A stretch of 64,000 bases of DNA from Kitasatospora sp. NBC_00240 (GTDB lineage: Bacteria > Actinomycetota > Actinomycetes > Streptomycetales > Streptomycetaceae): NCBI RefSeq assembly GCF_026342405.1, contig NZ_JAPEMU010000001.1:3906001-3970000 (forward strand), read 5' to 3'. The translations under genes were made by a program, and so were the position numbers. Under the pieces are notes generated by a model. The model ran no database searches. It was not told the origin of the DNA and saw only the letters and a program-made list of their open reading frames with translations. The first letter of the stretch is position 1; every line of letters begins with the position of its first letter. This document shows positions 40,636-49,337 of this stretch, piece after piece.

Positions 40636-42114
40636 CTACGGCTGCTTGCGCAGCTCGCGGACGGCCGTCTCCAGGCGTCGGCCGTAGTCGGCGTCGGCCT
40701 TGCGGAAGTTCTCGACCGCCCGCTCGACGATGTCGTCGCGGTCGGCGGAGACCTTGGCGATGAAGCCGGCCAGGTTGTCGATCAGCCGGGCCTTCTCGTC
40801 CTCGCCGAAGAGCCGGTAGAGGTTGCCGGCCTGCACGAAGTCGTCGTCCTCGCGGTGCGAGGGCGCCTCGTGGTTGCCGGTCGTGCCGGTGACGGCGGTC
40901 GCGGCCCAGAGCGGGCGGCCGGTCTGGACCGGGCCGCCGAAGGTGTTCGGCTCGTAGTTCTTGCGACGGCCGTGGCGGCCGTCGTAGAGGTGGCCGTCCC
41001 GGCTGTTGGTGAGCGCCTCGGTGGCGTGCGGGCGGTTCACCGGCAGGTGGTCGGCGTTGATCCCGACCCGGTAGCGGTGGGCGTCCGCGTAGGCGAACAG
41101 GCGGCCCTGCAGCATCTTGTCCGGGGACGGGCCGATGCCGGGCACGAAGTGCGACGGCGAGAAGATCGACTGCTCGACCTCGGCGAAGACGTTGTCCGGG
41201 TTGCGGTTGAGCTCCAGCGTGCCGAACTCGACCAGCGGGTAGTCCGCGTGCGGCCAGACCTTGGTGAGGTCGAAGGGGTTGAAGCGGTACGTCGCGGCGT
41301 CGGCGGCCGGCATGATCTGGACGCTGACCGTCCAGCTCGGGAACTCGCCGCGCTCGATCGACTCGCGCAGGTCGCGCTGGTGCGAGTCGGGGTCGGTGCC
41401 CGCGAGGACGGCCGCCTCCTCGCTGGTGAGGTTCTTGATGCCCTGGTCGGTCTTGAAGTGGTACTTCACCCAGAAGTGCTCGCCGGCCTCGTTCTGCCAC
41501 TGGTAGGTGTGCGAGCCGAAGCCGTCCAGGTGGCGGTAGGAGGCGGGGATGCCGCGGTCGCCGAAGAGCCAGGTGACCTGGTGGGTCGCCTCGGGCGAGA
41601 GGCCCCAGAAGTCCCAGACGTTGTCGGCCTCCTGGGAGCCGGTGTACGGGTCCCGCTTCTGGGTGTGGATGAAGTCCGGGAACTTGATGGCGTCCTTGAT
41701 GAAGAACACCGGGGTGTTGTTCCCGACGAGGTCGTAGTTGCCGTCCTCGGTGTAGAACTTCAGCGCGAAGCCGCGCGGGTCGCGGACGGCGTCGGCCGAG
41801 CCGAGGTTGCCGGCCACGGTGGAGAAGCGCAGGAAGGTCTCGGTCTCCTTGCCCACCTCGGACAGGAACGCCGCCCGGGTGTAGGCGGTCACGTCGCCGG
41901 TCACCGTGAAGGTGCCGTAGGCGGCGGCGCCGCGGGCGTGCACCACGCGCTCCGGGATGCGCTCGCGGTTGAAGTGCGCGAGCTTCTCGAAGAGGAGCTG
42001 GTCCTGTATCAGCGCCGGACCGCCGGTGCCTGCGGTCTCGGTGTTCTGGTTGTCGGCCACGGGCGCGCCCGCCTCCGTGGTCAGCGTGGGCCGCAGCTCG
42101 TCCTGGGCAGTCAT
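40636..42114 (-). CDS. katA: Monofunctional heme catalase
   Basis: Decomposes hydrogen peroxide; 492 residues, small-subunit clade by length. Distal His in RVVHARGAAAYGTF, conserved NNTPVFFIKDAIKFPDFIH, FGSHTYQW, and the proximal heme-Tyr motif RLFAYADAHRYRVG are all intact. It is divergent from a Fur-family gene with a palindromic operator in between, the classic catR-catA arrangement, so induction by peroxide is expected. Confidence 0.95.
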   Translation of the reverse strand: MTAQDELRPTLTTEAGAPVADNQNTETAGTGGPALIQDQLLFEKLAHFNRERIPERVVHARGAAAYGTFTVTGDVTAYTRAAFLSEVGKETETFLRFSTVAGNLGSADAVRDPRGFALKFYTEDGNYDLVGNNTPVFFIKDAIKFPDFIHTQKRDPYTGSQEADNVWDFWGLSPEATHQVTWLFGDRGIPASYRHLDGFGSHTYQWQNEAGEHFWVKYHFKTDQGIKNLTSEEAAVLAGTDPDSHQRDLRESIERGEFPSWTVSVQIMPAADAATYRFNPFDLTKVWPHADYPLVEFGTLELNRNPDNVFAEVEQSIFSPSHFVPGIGPSPDKMLQGRLFAYADAHRYRVGINADHLPVNRPHATEALTNSRDGHLYDGRHGRRKNYEPNTFGGPVQTGRPLWAATAVTGTTGNHEAPSHREDDDFVQAGNLYRLFGEDEKARLIDNLAGFIAKVSADRDDIVERAVENFRKADADYGRRLETAVRELRKQP

Positions 42115-42159
42115 CGGGGAGACCTCCGCGTCGTCCGGTCGTGAGGGGCTTCAGCCTAG

Positions 42160-42176
42160 CTTGGACTTTGTCCAAG
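42160..42176. promoter_or_regulatory. CatR (Fur/PerR-type) operator
   Basis: CTTGGAC-TTT-GTCCAAG is a perfect inverted repeat in the katA-catR divergent promoter, 46 bases upstream of katA and 62 bases upstream of catR. Confidence 0.8.
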
Positions 42177-42226
42177 TCAATACTGATCCCAAGTCCGGAG
42201 CTGTTCCGAAGGAAGACGGTGCTTGC

Positions 42227-42232
42227 TACCCT
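42227..42232 (+). promoter_or_regulatory. -10 element for a leaderless catR transcript
   Basis: TACCCT (TANNNT) ends exactly 6 bases before the catR ATG; no Shine-Dalgarno is present. Confidence 0.55.
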
Positions 42233-42238
42233 GGCCGC

Positions 42239-42649
42239 ATGAGTGACCTGCTGGAACGACTTCGGATGCGCGGCTGGCGCCTGACCGCACAGCGGCGGGT
42301 CGTGGCCGAGGTGCTCGACGGCGACCACGTCCACCTGACCGCCGACGAGGTGCACGCCCGCGCCGTCTCCCGACTGCCCGAGATCTCCCGGGCGACCGTC
42401 TACAACACGCTCGGCGAACTGGTGACCCTGGGCGAGGTCCTGGAGGTCGCCACCGACGGGCGCGCCAAGCGGTACGACCCCAACGCCCACCACGCGCACC
42501 AGCACCTGATCTGCTCGGGCTGCGGCGCCATCCGCGACGTCCACCCGCTGGGCGACCCGGTCGCCGCGCTCCCGGCCGACCAGCGCTTCGGCTTCACCCT
42601 CTCGGGCGCCGAGGTCACCTACCGCGGGCTCTGCCCCGACTGTCGCTAG
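42239..42649 (+). CDS. catR: Fur-family peroxide-responsive repressor CatR
   Basis: Metal-dependent repressor of 136 residues that controls the adjacent catalase. Winged-helix domain: MRGWRLTAQRRVVAEVL and EISRATVYNTLGEL. The metal/redox sites are HHAHQHLICSGCGAIRDV and the C-terminal GLCPDC, i.e. the two CxxC motifs of PerR-type proteins. The ATG at 42239 is supported by the -10 element 6 bases upstream. Autoregulation is likely through the operator at 42160-42176. Confidence 0.92.
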   Translation: MSDLLERLRMRGWRLTAQRRVVAEVLDGDHVHLTADEVHARAVSRLPEISRATVYNTLGELVTLGEVLEVATDGRAKRYDPNAHHAHQHLICSGCGAIRDVHPLGDPVAALPADQRFGFTLSGAEVTYRGLCPDCR

Positions 42650-42809
42650 CCGGCTGCCCGCCCGGGCACCCGGCGGCCCCCGCACCGACGCCCCGGCCCG
42701 GAACGGCCGGACCCCCGTCCACGGGTCCACGCCCCGGCGGGGGACGGAGCTCCGGCGCGGCGAAAAGGCCCGCCCGGCGCGCGGTCGCGGCGGATACGGG
42801 CCCCCGTGC

Positions 42810-44795
42810 TCAGGCGCTCAGTTCGGCGTGCAGCGCCCCCAGCAGCCGGCCGGCCCGCTCGGCCACCTCGGCCGGGCCGTAGTCGGCCGCCCGCCGGCAC
42901 CAGTTCTCGGCCTGCACCGGCTCCCCGCGCCGCAGCGCCAGCAGCGCCAGGCGCAGCGCGGCCCGCCCGTGGCCGGCGTCCGCCGCCCGGGTGTACCAGA
43001 GCATCGCCTCGGCCTCGCTGTCCTGACGGGCCAGCAGCAGGCCCAGGTTGAAGGCCGCGCTGCGGCTGCCGGCCTCCGCCGCCCGGCGGTACCAGCTCTC
43101 CGCGATCTCCAGCGCGCCGCGCTCGGCGGCCCGCACGCCCATCCTGACCTGCGCCCGGCGGTGGCCGGCGTCGGCCGCGACCGCGTACCAGTGCTCGGCC
43201 TCGGTGTCGGCGTCGCCGCGCCGGTCCAGCAGCGAGGCCAGCCGGAAGCAGCCCTCGGCCGAACCGCCGCCGGCCGCCTGGCGGTAGCGCTCCAGGGCGC
43301 CCGGCAGGTTGCCGCGCTGCTCCTGGGCGACGGCCAGCTGGAGGGCGGCCTCGCCGTGGCCCTCCGCGGCGGCGCGCGCGTACCACTCGTGCGCCTGCTG
43401 CTGCTCCCCGCGCCCGGCGTGCAGCACGCCGAGGTTGAAGGCGCCGTCCACGCTGCCCGCCTCGGCCGCCTTGGAGAACCACGGCTCGGCCCCCGACTCG
43501 TCGCCGCGCTGCAGCAGCACGACGGCCAGCGCGTTGCAGGCCTCCCGGTGGCCGGCGTAGGCCGCCCGCCGGTACCACTGCTCGGCCTGCTGGTCGCGGC
43601 CGGCGCCGGCGCAGAGCAGCCCGAGGTTGAAGGCGCCGTTCTGGTCGCCGGCGTCCAGCGCCGCGCGGTACCAGTGCTCGGCGACGGCGGCCTCGCCGCG
43701 GCCCGCGTGCAGGGCGCCGAGCGCGTTGGCGGCGTTGCCGTCGCCGGCCTCGGCCGCCTCCTGCCACCACTCGGCGGCGGCGGTGAGGTCGCCGGCGTCC
43801 CGCATCAGGAAGCCCAGCGCGCAGGCCGCCCGGGGCTCGCCGTTCTGCGCGGACTGGCGGTACCAGCGCGCCGCCTCCTCCATCAGCGCCGGGTCGCCCT
43901 GGGCGCGCTCCTCCAGCAGCACGCCCAGGCGCAGCGAGGCGCGGGCGTGGCTGCGGGCGGCGGCGGTGCGGTACCAGGTCTCGGCGGTGTCCTTGTCTCC
44001 GGCCGCCTCGCGCATCCGGGCGAGGCGGTAGGCGGCCTCCCGGTGGCCCGCGTCGGCGGACACCTTGAACCAGCGCTCGGCGCGCACGTCGCGCCGGTGC
44101 TCCATCAGGTCGCCCAGCGCGTACGCCCCCAGCGGGTGCCCGTGGTCGGCGGCGAAGTGCAGCCAGTACTCGGCGGCCTCCTCCTCGCCCTGGTCGCGCA
44201 GCTGCAGGCCGAGCGCGTGGGCGGCGGGCGCGCTGCCGGCCACGGCGGCCTGCCGCCACCACTGCGCGGCCTCGGCCCGGTGGCCCTGCTGGTGCAGCAG
44301 GACGCCGAGGTTGTTGGCTGCGGCGCGCACCCCGGCCGCGGCGGCGGCGCGCAGGTACGGTTCGGCGTCCTCCAGGTCGCCGCGGCGCAGCAGCAGGGCG
44401 CCGAGCCGGCTGGCGGCGTCGGTGTCGCCCTCGTCGGCGGCCTGCCGGTGGCGGCCCTCCAGCGCGGCCTGCTCGCGGGCGGCGAGGGCGCGCTCGAAGG
44501 TGGCGCCGTCGAGGCCCGCGCCGTCCTGGTCCGGGTCCTCGCCGACGGGCGCGTCCGGGCGCCCGGTGTACGGGCCGACACCGGCGGCGAACTGCTGGGC
44601 GGAGACGTGGACCAGGCTGTCGGGGCCGTAGCCGGCCGACGGCCGGCGATCCGCCAGGCCGCTGGTGCGCTGGGCCGGCAGGGCGCCCGGCAGGCCTTCC
44701 GCGCCCTCCGGGTCCGGGCTCTGCGCCCAGCCCTCGGTGTCCGGTTCGGCCGTGACGGGCTTGCTCCCTGGTCCGTTCTTTCCGATCAGCTTCAT
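42810..44795 (-). CDS. Sel1-like/TPR repeat protein
   Basis: Cytoplasmic protein of 661 residues. After about 115 residues of linker-like sequence, roughly 14-15 tandem helical repeats of about 36 residues run to the C-terminus, with the pattern A..LG.L....G....A..WYR.AA.AG (for example AFNLGLLCAGAGRDQQAEQW). There is no signal peptide or enzyme motif, so a scaffold role is likely. The ATG at 44795 has GGGAG upstream (the in-frame Met 11 codons earlier has no such site). Monocistronic. Confidence 0.85.
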   Translation of the reverse strand: MKLIGKNGPGSKPVTAEPDTEGWAQSPDPEGAEGLPGALPAQRTSGLADRRPSAGYGPDSLVHVSAQQFAAGVGPYTGRPDAPVGEDPDQDGAGLDGATFERALAAREQAALEGRHRQAADEGDTDAASRLGALLLRRGDLEDAEPYLRAAAAAGVRAAANNLGVLLHQQGHRAEAAQWWRQAAVAGSAPAAHALGLQLRDQGEEEAAEYWLHFAADHGHPLGAYALGDLMEHRRDVRAERWFKVSADAGHREAAYRLARMREAAGDKDTAETWYRTAAARSHARASLRLGVLLEERAQGDPALMEEAARWYRQSAQNGEPRAACALGFLMRDAGDLTAAAEWWQEAAEAGDGNAANALGALHAGRGEAAVAEHWYRAALDAGDQNGAFNLGLLCAGAGRDQQAEQWYRRAAYAGHREACNALAVVLLQRGDESGAEPWFSKAAEAGSVDGAFNLGVLHAGRGEQQQAHEWYARAAAEGHGEAALQLAVAQEQRGNLPGALERYRQAAGGGSAEGCFRLASLLDRRGDADTEAEHWYAVAADAGHRRAQVRMGVRAAERGALEIAESWYRRAAEAGSRSAAFNLGLLLARQDSEAEAMLWYTRAADAGHGRAALRLALLALRRGEPVQAENWCRRAADYGPAEVAERAGRLLGALHAELSA

Positions 44796-45232
44796 GCCGA
44801 CTCCCGCTCCCCCAGAGTGTCGCGGCATCTGCCGGGGGCAGATCGGAGCCGACGGCCGGTCAACAGCCGCGCCCCGTACCCCATGTGCTCCATCGTCGCA
44901 TCACCCGCAACCCGCGTACACCTGCCCCGGCCAATTTTGGTGGTGCGGGCCGAAGCCGGCGGGATTGCTTCAGTGCTTTGTCGATTTCCCGACACTTCAG
45001 CCTCACAAACCCCCACCAGGGCCCCGATGGTGAGTGTTCGCCACCGAACGGCAGAGGGGCCGCACCGGCAGCCGGCGATGGTCGGCACCCTTGGCGACAC
45101 CCGGACAGATCTCCCCGCCCGGCCGACCGGTACGGATCGGGCGAGCAACGCTAGATGGTACCGAAGCCGCCGCCACCGGGACCAAGCCCGGCCAGGACAC
45201 CCCCGGGCGGCCACCCTTCCGGCCGCACAACA
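44796..45232. other. Intergenic region upstream of the Sel1-repeat gene
   Basis: About 440 bases with no recognised gene. The stretch 44925-45010 is noticeably less GC-rich than its surroundings and is the likely promoter of the leftward Sel1-repeat gene; a small palindromic patch (GGTACC near 45155-45162) is the only other structure seen. Confidence 0.5.
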
Positions 45233-45268
45233 CCGAAGGCCCGGAGGAAAGATCCTCCGGGCCTTCGG
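45233..45268 (-). terminator. Terminator after the initiator tRNA gene
   Basis: Perfect 16-base-pair stem (45233-45248 with 45253-45268) and 4-base loop, 6 bases past the tRNA 3' end. Confidence 0.8.
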
Positions 45269-45274
45269 CCTTTG

Positions 45275-45348
45275 TAGCGGGGACAGGATTTGAACCTGCG
45301 ACCTCTGGGTTATGAGCCCAGCGAGCTACCGAGCTGCTCCACCCCGCG
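45275..45348 (-). tRNA. Initiator tRNA-Met (CAT anticodon)
   Basis: A complete 74-nucleotide cloverleaf on the minus strand. Acceptor arms GCGGGG/CCCCGC, D-arm GAGCAGCTCGGTAGCTC, anticodon loop CTCATAA and T-arm GCAGGTTCAAATCCTGT are visible. Two initiator hallmarks are present: position 1 (C) does not pair with position 72, and the anticodon stem ends in three G:C pairs. CCA is not encoded. It is transcribed alone and followed by a hairpin. Confidence 0.95.
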
Positions 45349-45380
45349 TCGGTAGTTGAACTCTATCACGATCACGGACG

Positions 45381-45427
45381 GGGCCGTGAACCGCGCCGGG
45401 CGGGCGGCCCGGCGCGGTTCACGGCCC
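45381..45427 (-). terminator. Terminator after the UPF0182 gene
   Basis: Perfect 21-base-pair stem (45381-45401 with 45407-45427) with a 5-base loop, about 33 bases after the stop codon and 33 bases before the tRNA gene. Confidence 0.8.
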
Positions 45428-45459
45428 GGTCGCGCGCGTTCGCGCGGCCGGGCCGGACC

Positions 45460-48435
45460 TTACGGGGTGGCCCCCGGCGAGGGGGTCGCGGCCGCGGAGG
45501 GGGTGGCGGCCGGGGAGGGCGAACCGGCGGGCGTACCCGCCTTCTGCTCGGCCGCGATCGCCGCGCTCACCGCGTCCTGCAGAGCCTTCTGGGCCTGGCC
45601 GTACTTGACCCAGTCACCGGCCTTCAGCGCCTCCTGGCTGTCGGTGATCGCCTTCTGGGCGTCCTGCAGCGCCTTCTGCACCACCGGGTCGTTGCTGCCC
45701 GCGGCGGGCGGCGTGGTGGGGCTCGTCGGCGTGGTGGGCGTCGTCGGCGTGGTGGCCGGCGGCGTGGTCGTCCCGGTGGAGACACCGGCGAAGACCTTCT
45801 TCAGCGCCTCCTCCAGGGTGTTCTCGAACGCCACGTTGTCGTTGCCGTACACCGCGAGCACCTTCTGCAGCACCGGGTACTTGGCGCCGCGGCCCTTGAC
45901 GTAGACCGGCTCGACGTTCAGCAGCCCGCCGCCGACCGGCAGGGTGAGCAGGTTGCCGTACTCCAGGTCGGAGTCCCCGCCGCTCTTCAGCAGCGTCAGC
46001 TGGTTGGCGACCTCGGGCCGGGAGTTGAACTGGGACTGGACGAGGTTCGGCCCGAGGGTCTTGCTGTCGCCCGGCACCTTGAGGATGCGGATCTTGCCGT
46101 ACTCGGGGCCCGGGTCCGCGCTGACCGCCATGAAGGCCGCCAGGTTCTCCCGCCCGCTGGGCACGAAGGTGGTGGTCAGCGAGAAGCTCGCCGCGGTCAC
46201 GGCCGGGTCGGGCATCCGGACGGTCAGGTAGTACGGCGGCTGGACCTGCTTGGTGTCGCTGGTCGGGTCGACCGGGATCTGCCAGATGTCGGTGCCGTTG
46301 AAGAACGAGCCGGCGTCCGTCACGTGGTACTGGCCGAGCAGCTCGCGCTGCACCTTGAACATGTCCTGCGGGTAGCGCAGGTGCGGCATCAGCGTGCTGG
46401 GGATGTCCGTGCGGGGCTTGACGGTGTCCGGGAAGGCCTTCATCCAGGTCTTCAGCACCGGGTCGGCGTCGTCCCACTGGTAGAGCGTCACCTCGCCGGT
46501 GTACGCGTCCACGGTGGCCTTGACCGAGTTGCGGATGTAGTTGACCTTGTTGGCCGCGGTGAGCAGCTCACCGCGCTGGTTGGTCAGCGAGTCCTTGGTG
46601 ACCGCGCCCAGGGTGGTCTTCGAGGCGAACGGGTAGCCGTCCGAGGTGGTGTAGCCGTCGAGCACCCAGACCAGCTTGCCGTCCTGCACCACCGGGTACG
46701 GGTCGGCGTCGATGGACAGCCAGGGCGCGACCTTCTCGACCCGCTCCTTGGGGGTGCGGTCGTAGATCACCTTGGCGCCGTCGGTGATGGCGCCCGCGTA
46801 GAGGATCTGCGGCTCGGCGAACTTCACCGCGTACGCGGCCCGGGTGAACGGGTTGTCCAGCGAGACGCCGCTGCCACCGGTGTACTGGTAGAGCTTGTCC
46901 CCGGTGTCGGTGGTGTAGTCGATCTCCTGGTTGGAGCCGCCGACGATCGAGTAGGTGCCGGTCTTCTCGCCGTAGTAGATCCGCTGCTGGTACTCGCCCA
47001 GCGAACCGGTGGCCGGCAGACTGGACTCGGTGAAGACCGGCTGGCCCTTGTCGTTGACCTGGTTGCCCTTGGCCGCGACCGCGCCGTAGCCGTGGGTGAA
47101 CTTGAAGTGGTCGTTGATCCAGTTCCGCTTGTCGCCCTGGACGCCGCTGAGGTCCAGCTCACGCAGGCCGATCACGGTGTCCTGGGCACCGGCACCGTTG
47201 CCGTAGCGGTCGACGTCCAGGGTGCTCGGGAAGGCGTAGTACGAGCGCTGCTGCTCGATCGACTGGAAGGTCGGCGAGACCACGTTCGGGTCCAGCAGCC
47301 GGATGTCCGCGATGGTCTGCGCGTCCGGCTTCAGGGCGTCCGCGGTGGTGCTGGCCTTCGGCGTGTACGGCTGGGTCTGGCTGTCCGCGATGCCGTACGC
47401 CTGCCTGGTGGCGTCGATGTTCTTCTGGATGTACGGCGTCTCCTTGGCCTGCTCGTTCGGCTTGACCTGGAACTGCTGGACGATCGCCGGGTAGACGCCG
47501 CCGATCAGCACCGCCGAGAGCGCCATCAGGCCGAAGCCGATCAGGGCCGGCACCCAGGTGCGGCGCAGCGGGGTCAGGAAGAACATCACGGCGCAGATGA
47601 CCGCGACGAAGAACAGGATGGTCTTGGCCGGCAGGAAGGCGTTGGCGTCCACGTAGCGCAGGCCGGTCCAGCCGTCCACGCCCTTGTAGGAGCCGGTCTT
47701 GACCGCCAGCGCGTACCGGTCCAGCCAGTAGGCCGCCGCCTTGAGCAGGACGAAGACACCGAGCAGCACGGCCAGGTGCCCCTGGGCACCGACGCTGGCG
47801 CGCCGGCCGGGGCCCTGCAGCCGCAGGCCGCCGTACAGGTAGTGCACCAGGACCGAGGCCAGCAGCGCGACGATCACCGCGCTGAAGGCGAAGCCGAGCA
47901 TGAACTCGTAGAACGGCAGCTCGAAGGCGTAGAAGGAGACGTCCAGGTTGAACTGGCTGTCCTTGACCCCGAAGGAGGTGCCGTTGGTGAACAGCAGCCA
48001 GGTCCGCCACTGGCCGGAGGCGGCGGCGCCGGCGATCAGGCCGACCACCAGCGTGACGCCGATCAGCGCCCAGCGCTTGAACGGGGCGATCCCGGACCGG
48101 TAGCGGTCCAGGCTCTGCTGCTCGACCGACATCGCGGACAGCGGCGGGCGCAGCCGGTGGGCCAGCCAGATGTTGGCGCCGACGAACAGCGCCACCAGCA
48201 GGCCCACGACGGCGAACAGCCCGACCTTGGTCCAGAGCTGGGTGGTGAAGACCGAGGAGTAGCTGACGGACTTGAACCAGAGCCAGTCCGTCCAGAACCC
48301 GGCGAACATGACGAACAGCAGGAACAGCACCGCGAGCACGCCCACCGTCAGCAGGAGCACCCGGGTGCGCCGTGAGGGCGGGCCGACTCTCGGCCGGAAG
48401 CCCGGTCCTGAGCGGTCGGGCATCTGGAACACCAC
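45460..48435 (-). CDS. UPF0182 family large membrane protein
   Basis: Membrane protein of about 991 residues. Seven or so transmembrane helices occupy residues 25-330, followed by an extracytoplasmic domain of about 550 residues and a Pro/Thr- then Ala/Lys-rich tail. Family stretches: FAGFWTDWLWFKSVSYSSVF, NIWLAHRLRPPLSAMS, AYWLDRYALAVKTGSYKG and LDPNVVSPTFQ. The function is unknown. The GTG at 48435 was chosen because relatives begin (M)xFQMPDR; the GTG one codon later and the ATG at 48423 are alternatives. It ends in TAA, uncommon in such genomes. Monocistronic. Confidence 0.88.
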   Translation of the reverse strand: MVFQMPDRSGPGFRPRVGPPSRRTRVLLLTVGVLAVLFLLFVMFAGFWTDWLWFKSVSYSSVFTTQLWTKVGLFAVVGLLVALFVGANIWLAHRLRPPLSAMSVEQQSLDRYRSGIAPFKRWALIGVTLVVGLIAGAAASGQWRTWLLFTNGTSFGVKDSQFNLDVSFYAFELPFYEFMLGFAFSAVIVALLASVLVHYLYGGLRLQGPGRRASVGAQGHLAVLLGVFVLLKAAAYWLDRYALAVKTGSYKGVDGWTGLRYVDANAFLPAKTILFFVAVICAVMFFLTPLRRTWVPALIGFGLMALSAVLIGGVYPAIVQQFQVKPNEQAKETPYIQKNIDATRQAYGIADSQTQPYTPKASTTADALKPDAQTIADIRLLDPNVVSPTFQSIEQQRSYYAFPSTLDVDRYGNGAGAQDTVIGLRELDLSGVQGDKRNWINDHFKFTHGYGAVAAKGNQVNDKGQPVFTESSLPATGSLGEYQQRIYYGEKTGTYSIVGGSNQEIDYTTDTGDKLYQYTGGSGVSLDNPFTRAAYAVKFAEPQILYAGAITDGAKVIYDRTPKERVEKVAPWLSIDADPYPVVQDGKLVWVLDGYTTSDGYPFASKTTLGAVTKDSLTNQRGELLTAANKVNYIRNSVKATVDAYTGEVTLYQWDDADPVLKTWMKAFPDTVKPRTDIPSTLMPHLRYPQDMFKVQRELLGQYHVTDAGSFFNGTDIWQIPVDPTSDTKQVQPPYYLTVRMPDPAVTAASFSLTTTFVPSGRENLAAFMAVSADPGPEYGKIRILKVPGDSKTLGPNLVQSQFNSRPEVANQLTLLKSGGDSDLEYGNLLTLPVGGGLLNVEPVYVKGRGAKYPVLQKVLAVYGNDNVAFENTLEEALKKVFAGVSTGTTTPPATTPTTPTTPTSPTTPPAAGSNDPVVQKALQDAQKAITDSQEALKAGDWVKYGQAQKALQDAVSAAIAAEQKAGTPAGSPSPAATPSAAATPSPGATP

Positions 48436-48617
48436 GGTGGCACCTCGGCTGTGTCGTCTCGAATCGTTCGGTCCTCCATGCAACTTAATCAGTCTTTACC
48501 TGAGTTCCCAGGCTTTGCTGTCGGTTCGGTACCGGTTCCCCGGGCCGGGGCCCGGGGCCGCCGCCGGGCCGGGAGCGCCGGGCACCGGGGCAGCCCGCCT
48601 CGTGTGAGGATTGAGGC

Positions 48618-49181
48618 ATGTCCGATGCTTCCAACACCCCGTCCGACGTCTCCAGCCTCCCCGCCGCCACCCCGCTGACCAGGGCCGCGCTGGAGATCGA
48701 CGAGTACGCCTCCACTCTCGGCTGGGACCTCCCGGCCCGGCTCTTCGCCCTGGTGGACAGCGCCCAGCTGCGCAAGGCCGACCCCAAGCTGGCCAAGCAG
48801 CTCGGCCTGGCGGCCTCCGACGAGCCCGGCCTCACCCCGATCGAGCAGGACGAGCTGCCGGCCGGCATGGAGCTGGACAAGTTCCTCGGGACGATCGCCT
48901 GGCCCGACATGATCGCCGGCTGCGCGCTGGTGGTCGAGCGCCTGATGCTCCCGCCGGGCGCCGAGCAGAGCCGCCCGAAGAACGCCACCGAGGCCCAGCT
49001 CGCCGAGTGGGTGGCGAACCACCCCAAGCGCGAGGAGGTGCGGATCACCGCCGCCGTGCTGCGCGACGGCAAGCGTGAGACGGCGCTGCGGCTGCGCTCC
49101 AAGGACGTCGCGCGCGAGGTGCTGACCGGCCCCGACCTGGTGCCGGGCCTGACCGACGCACTGCTGGCCACCTTCGCCTGA
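48618..49181 (+). CDS. PPA1309-family conserved actinobacterial protein
   Basis: Cytoplasmic protein of 187 residues resembling the actinobacterial PPA1309 family (TPLTRAALEIDEYASTLGWD; ARLFALVDSAQL; AWPDMIAGCALVVERLMLPP; RDGKRETALRLRS). The function is unknown. It is repeatedly found next to the PDZ/Lon protein gene and UPF0182 gene, as here. The ATG at 48618 follows GAGG. Confidence 0.8.
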   Translation: MSDASNTPSDVSSLPAATPLTRAALEIDEYASTLGWDLPARLFALVDSAQLRKADPKLAKQLGLAASDEPGLTPIEQDELPAGMELDKFLGTIAWPDMIAGCALVVERLMLPPGAEQSRPKNATEAQLAEWVANHPKREEVRITAAVLRDGKRETALRLRSKDVAREVLTGPDLVPGLTDALLATFA

Positions 49182-49253
49182 GCCGCCCGGGCCCGAGCCT
49201 TACCCGGTGGCCTGCGCCTGGCGTGCCCGGGCTTCACCCCGCCTGTGCCTGAC

Positions 49254-49298
49254 CCGCGCCGGGCGGCCGTGCGGACTCCTCGCGGCCGCCCGGCGCGG
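49254..49298. terminator. Bidirectional terminator
   Basis: Sixteen perfectly paired bases (49254-49269 with 49283-49298) between the convergent PPA1309-like and PDZ/Lon-type genes. Confidence 0.75.
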
Positions 49299-49337
49299 CG
49301 CTGCGCTCCGCCGGCCCGGGCGGCTGCGCCCGGCGGC

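Noticed and set aside
45275..45348. Integration (att) site at the tRNA gene
   Set aside because: No integrase, no repeated 3' end of the tRNA and no mobile genes are found on either side.
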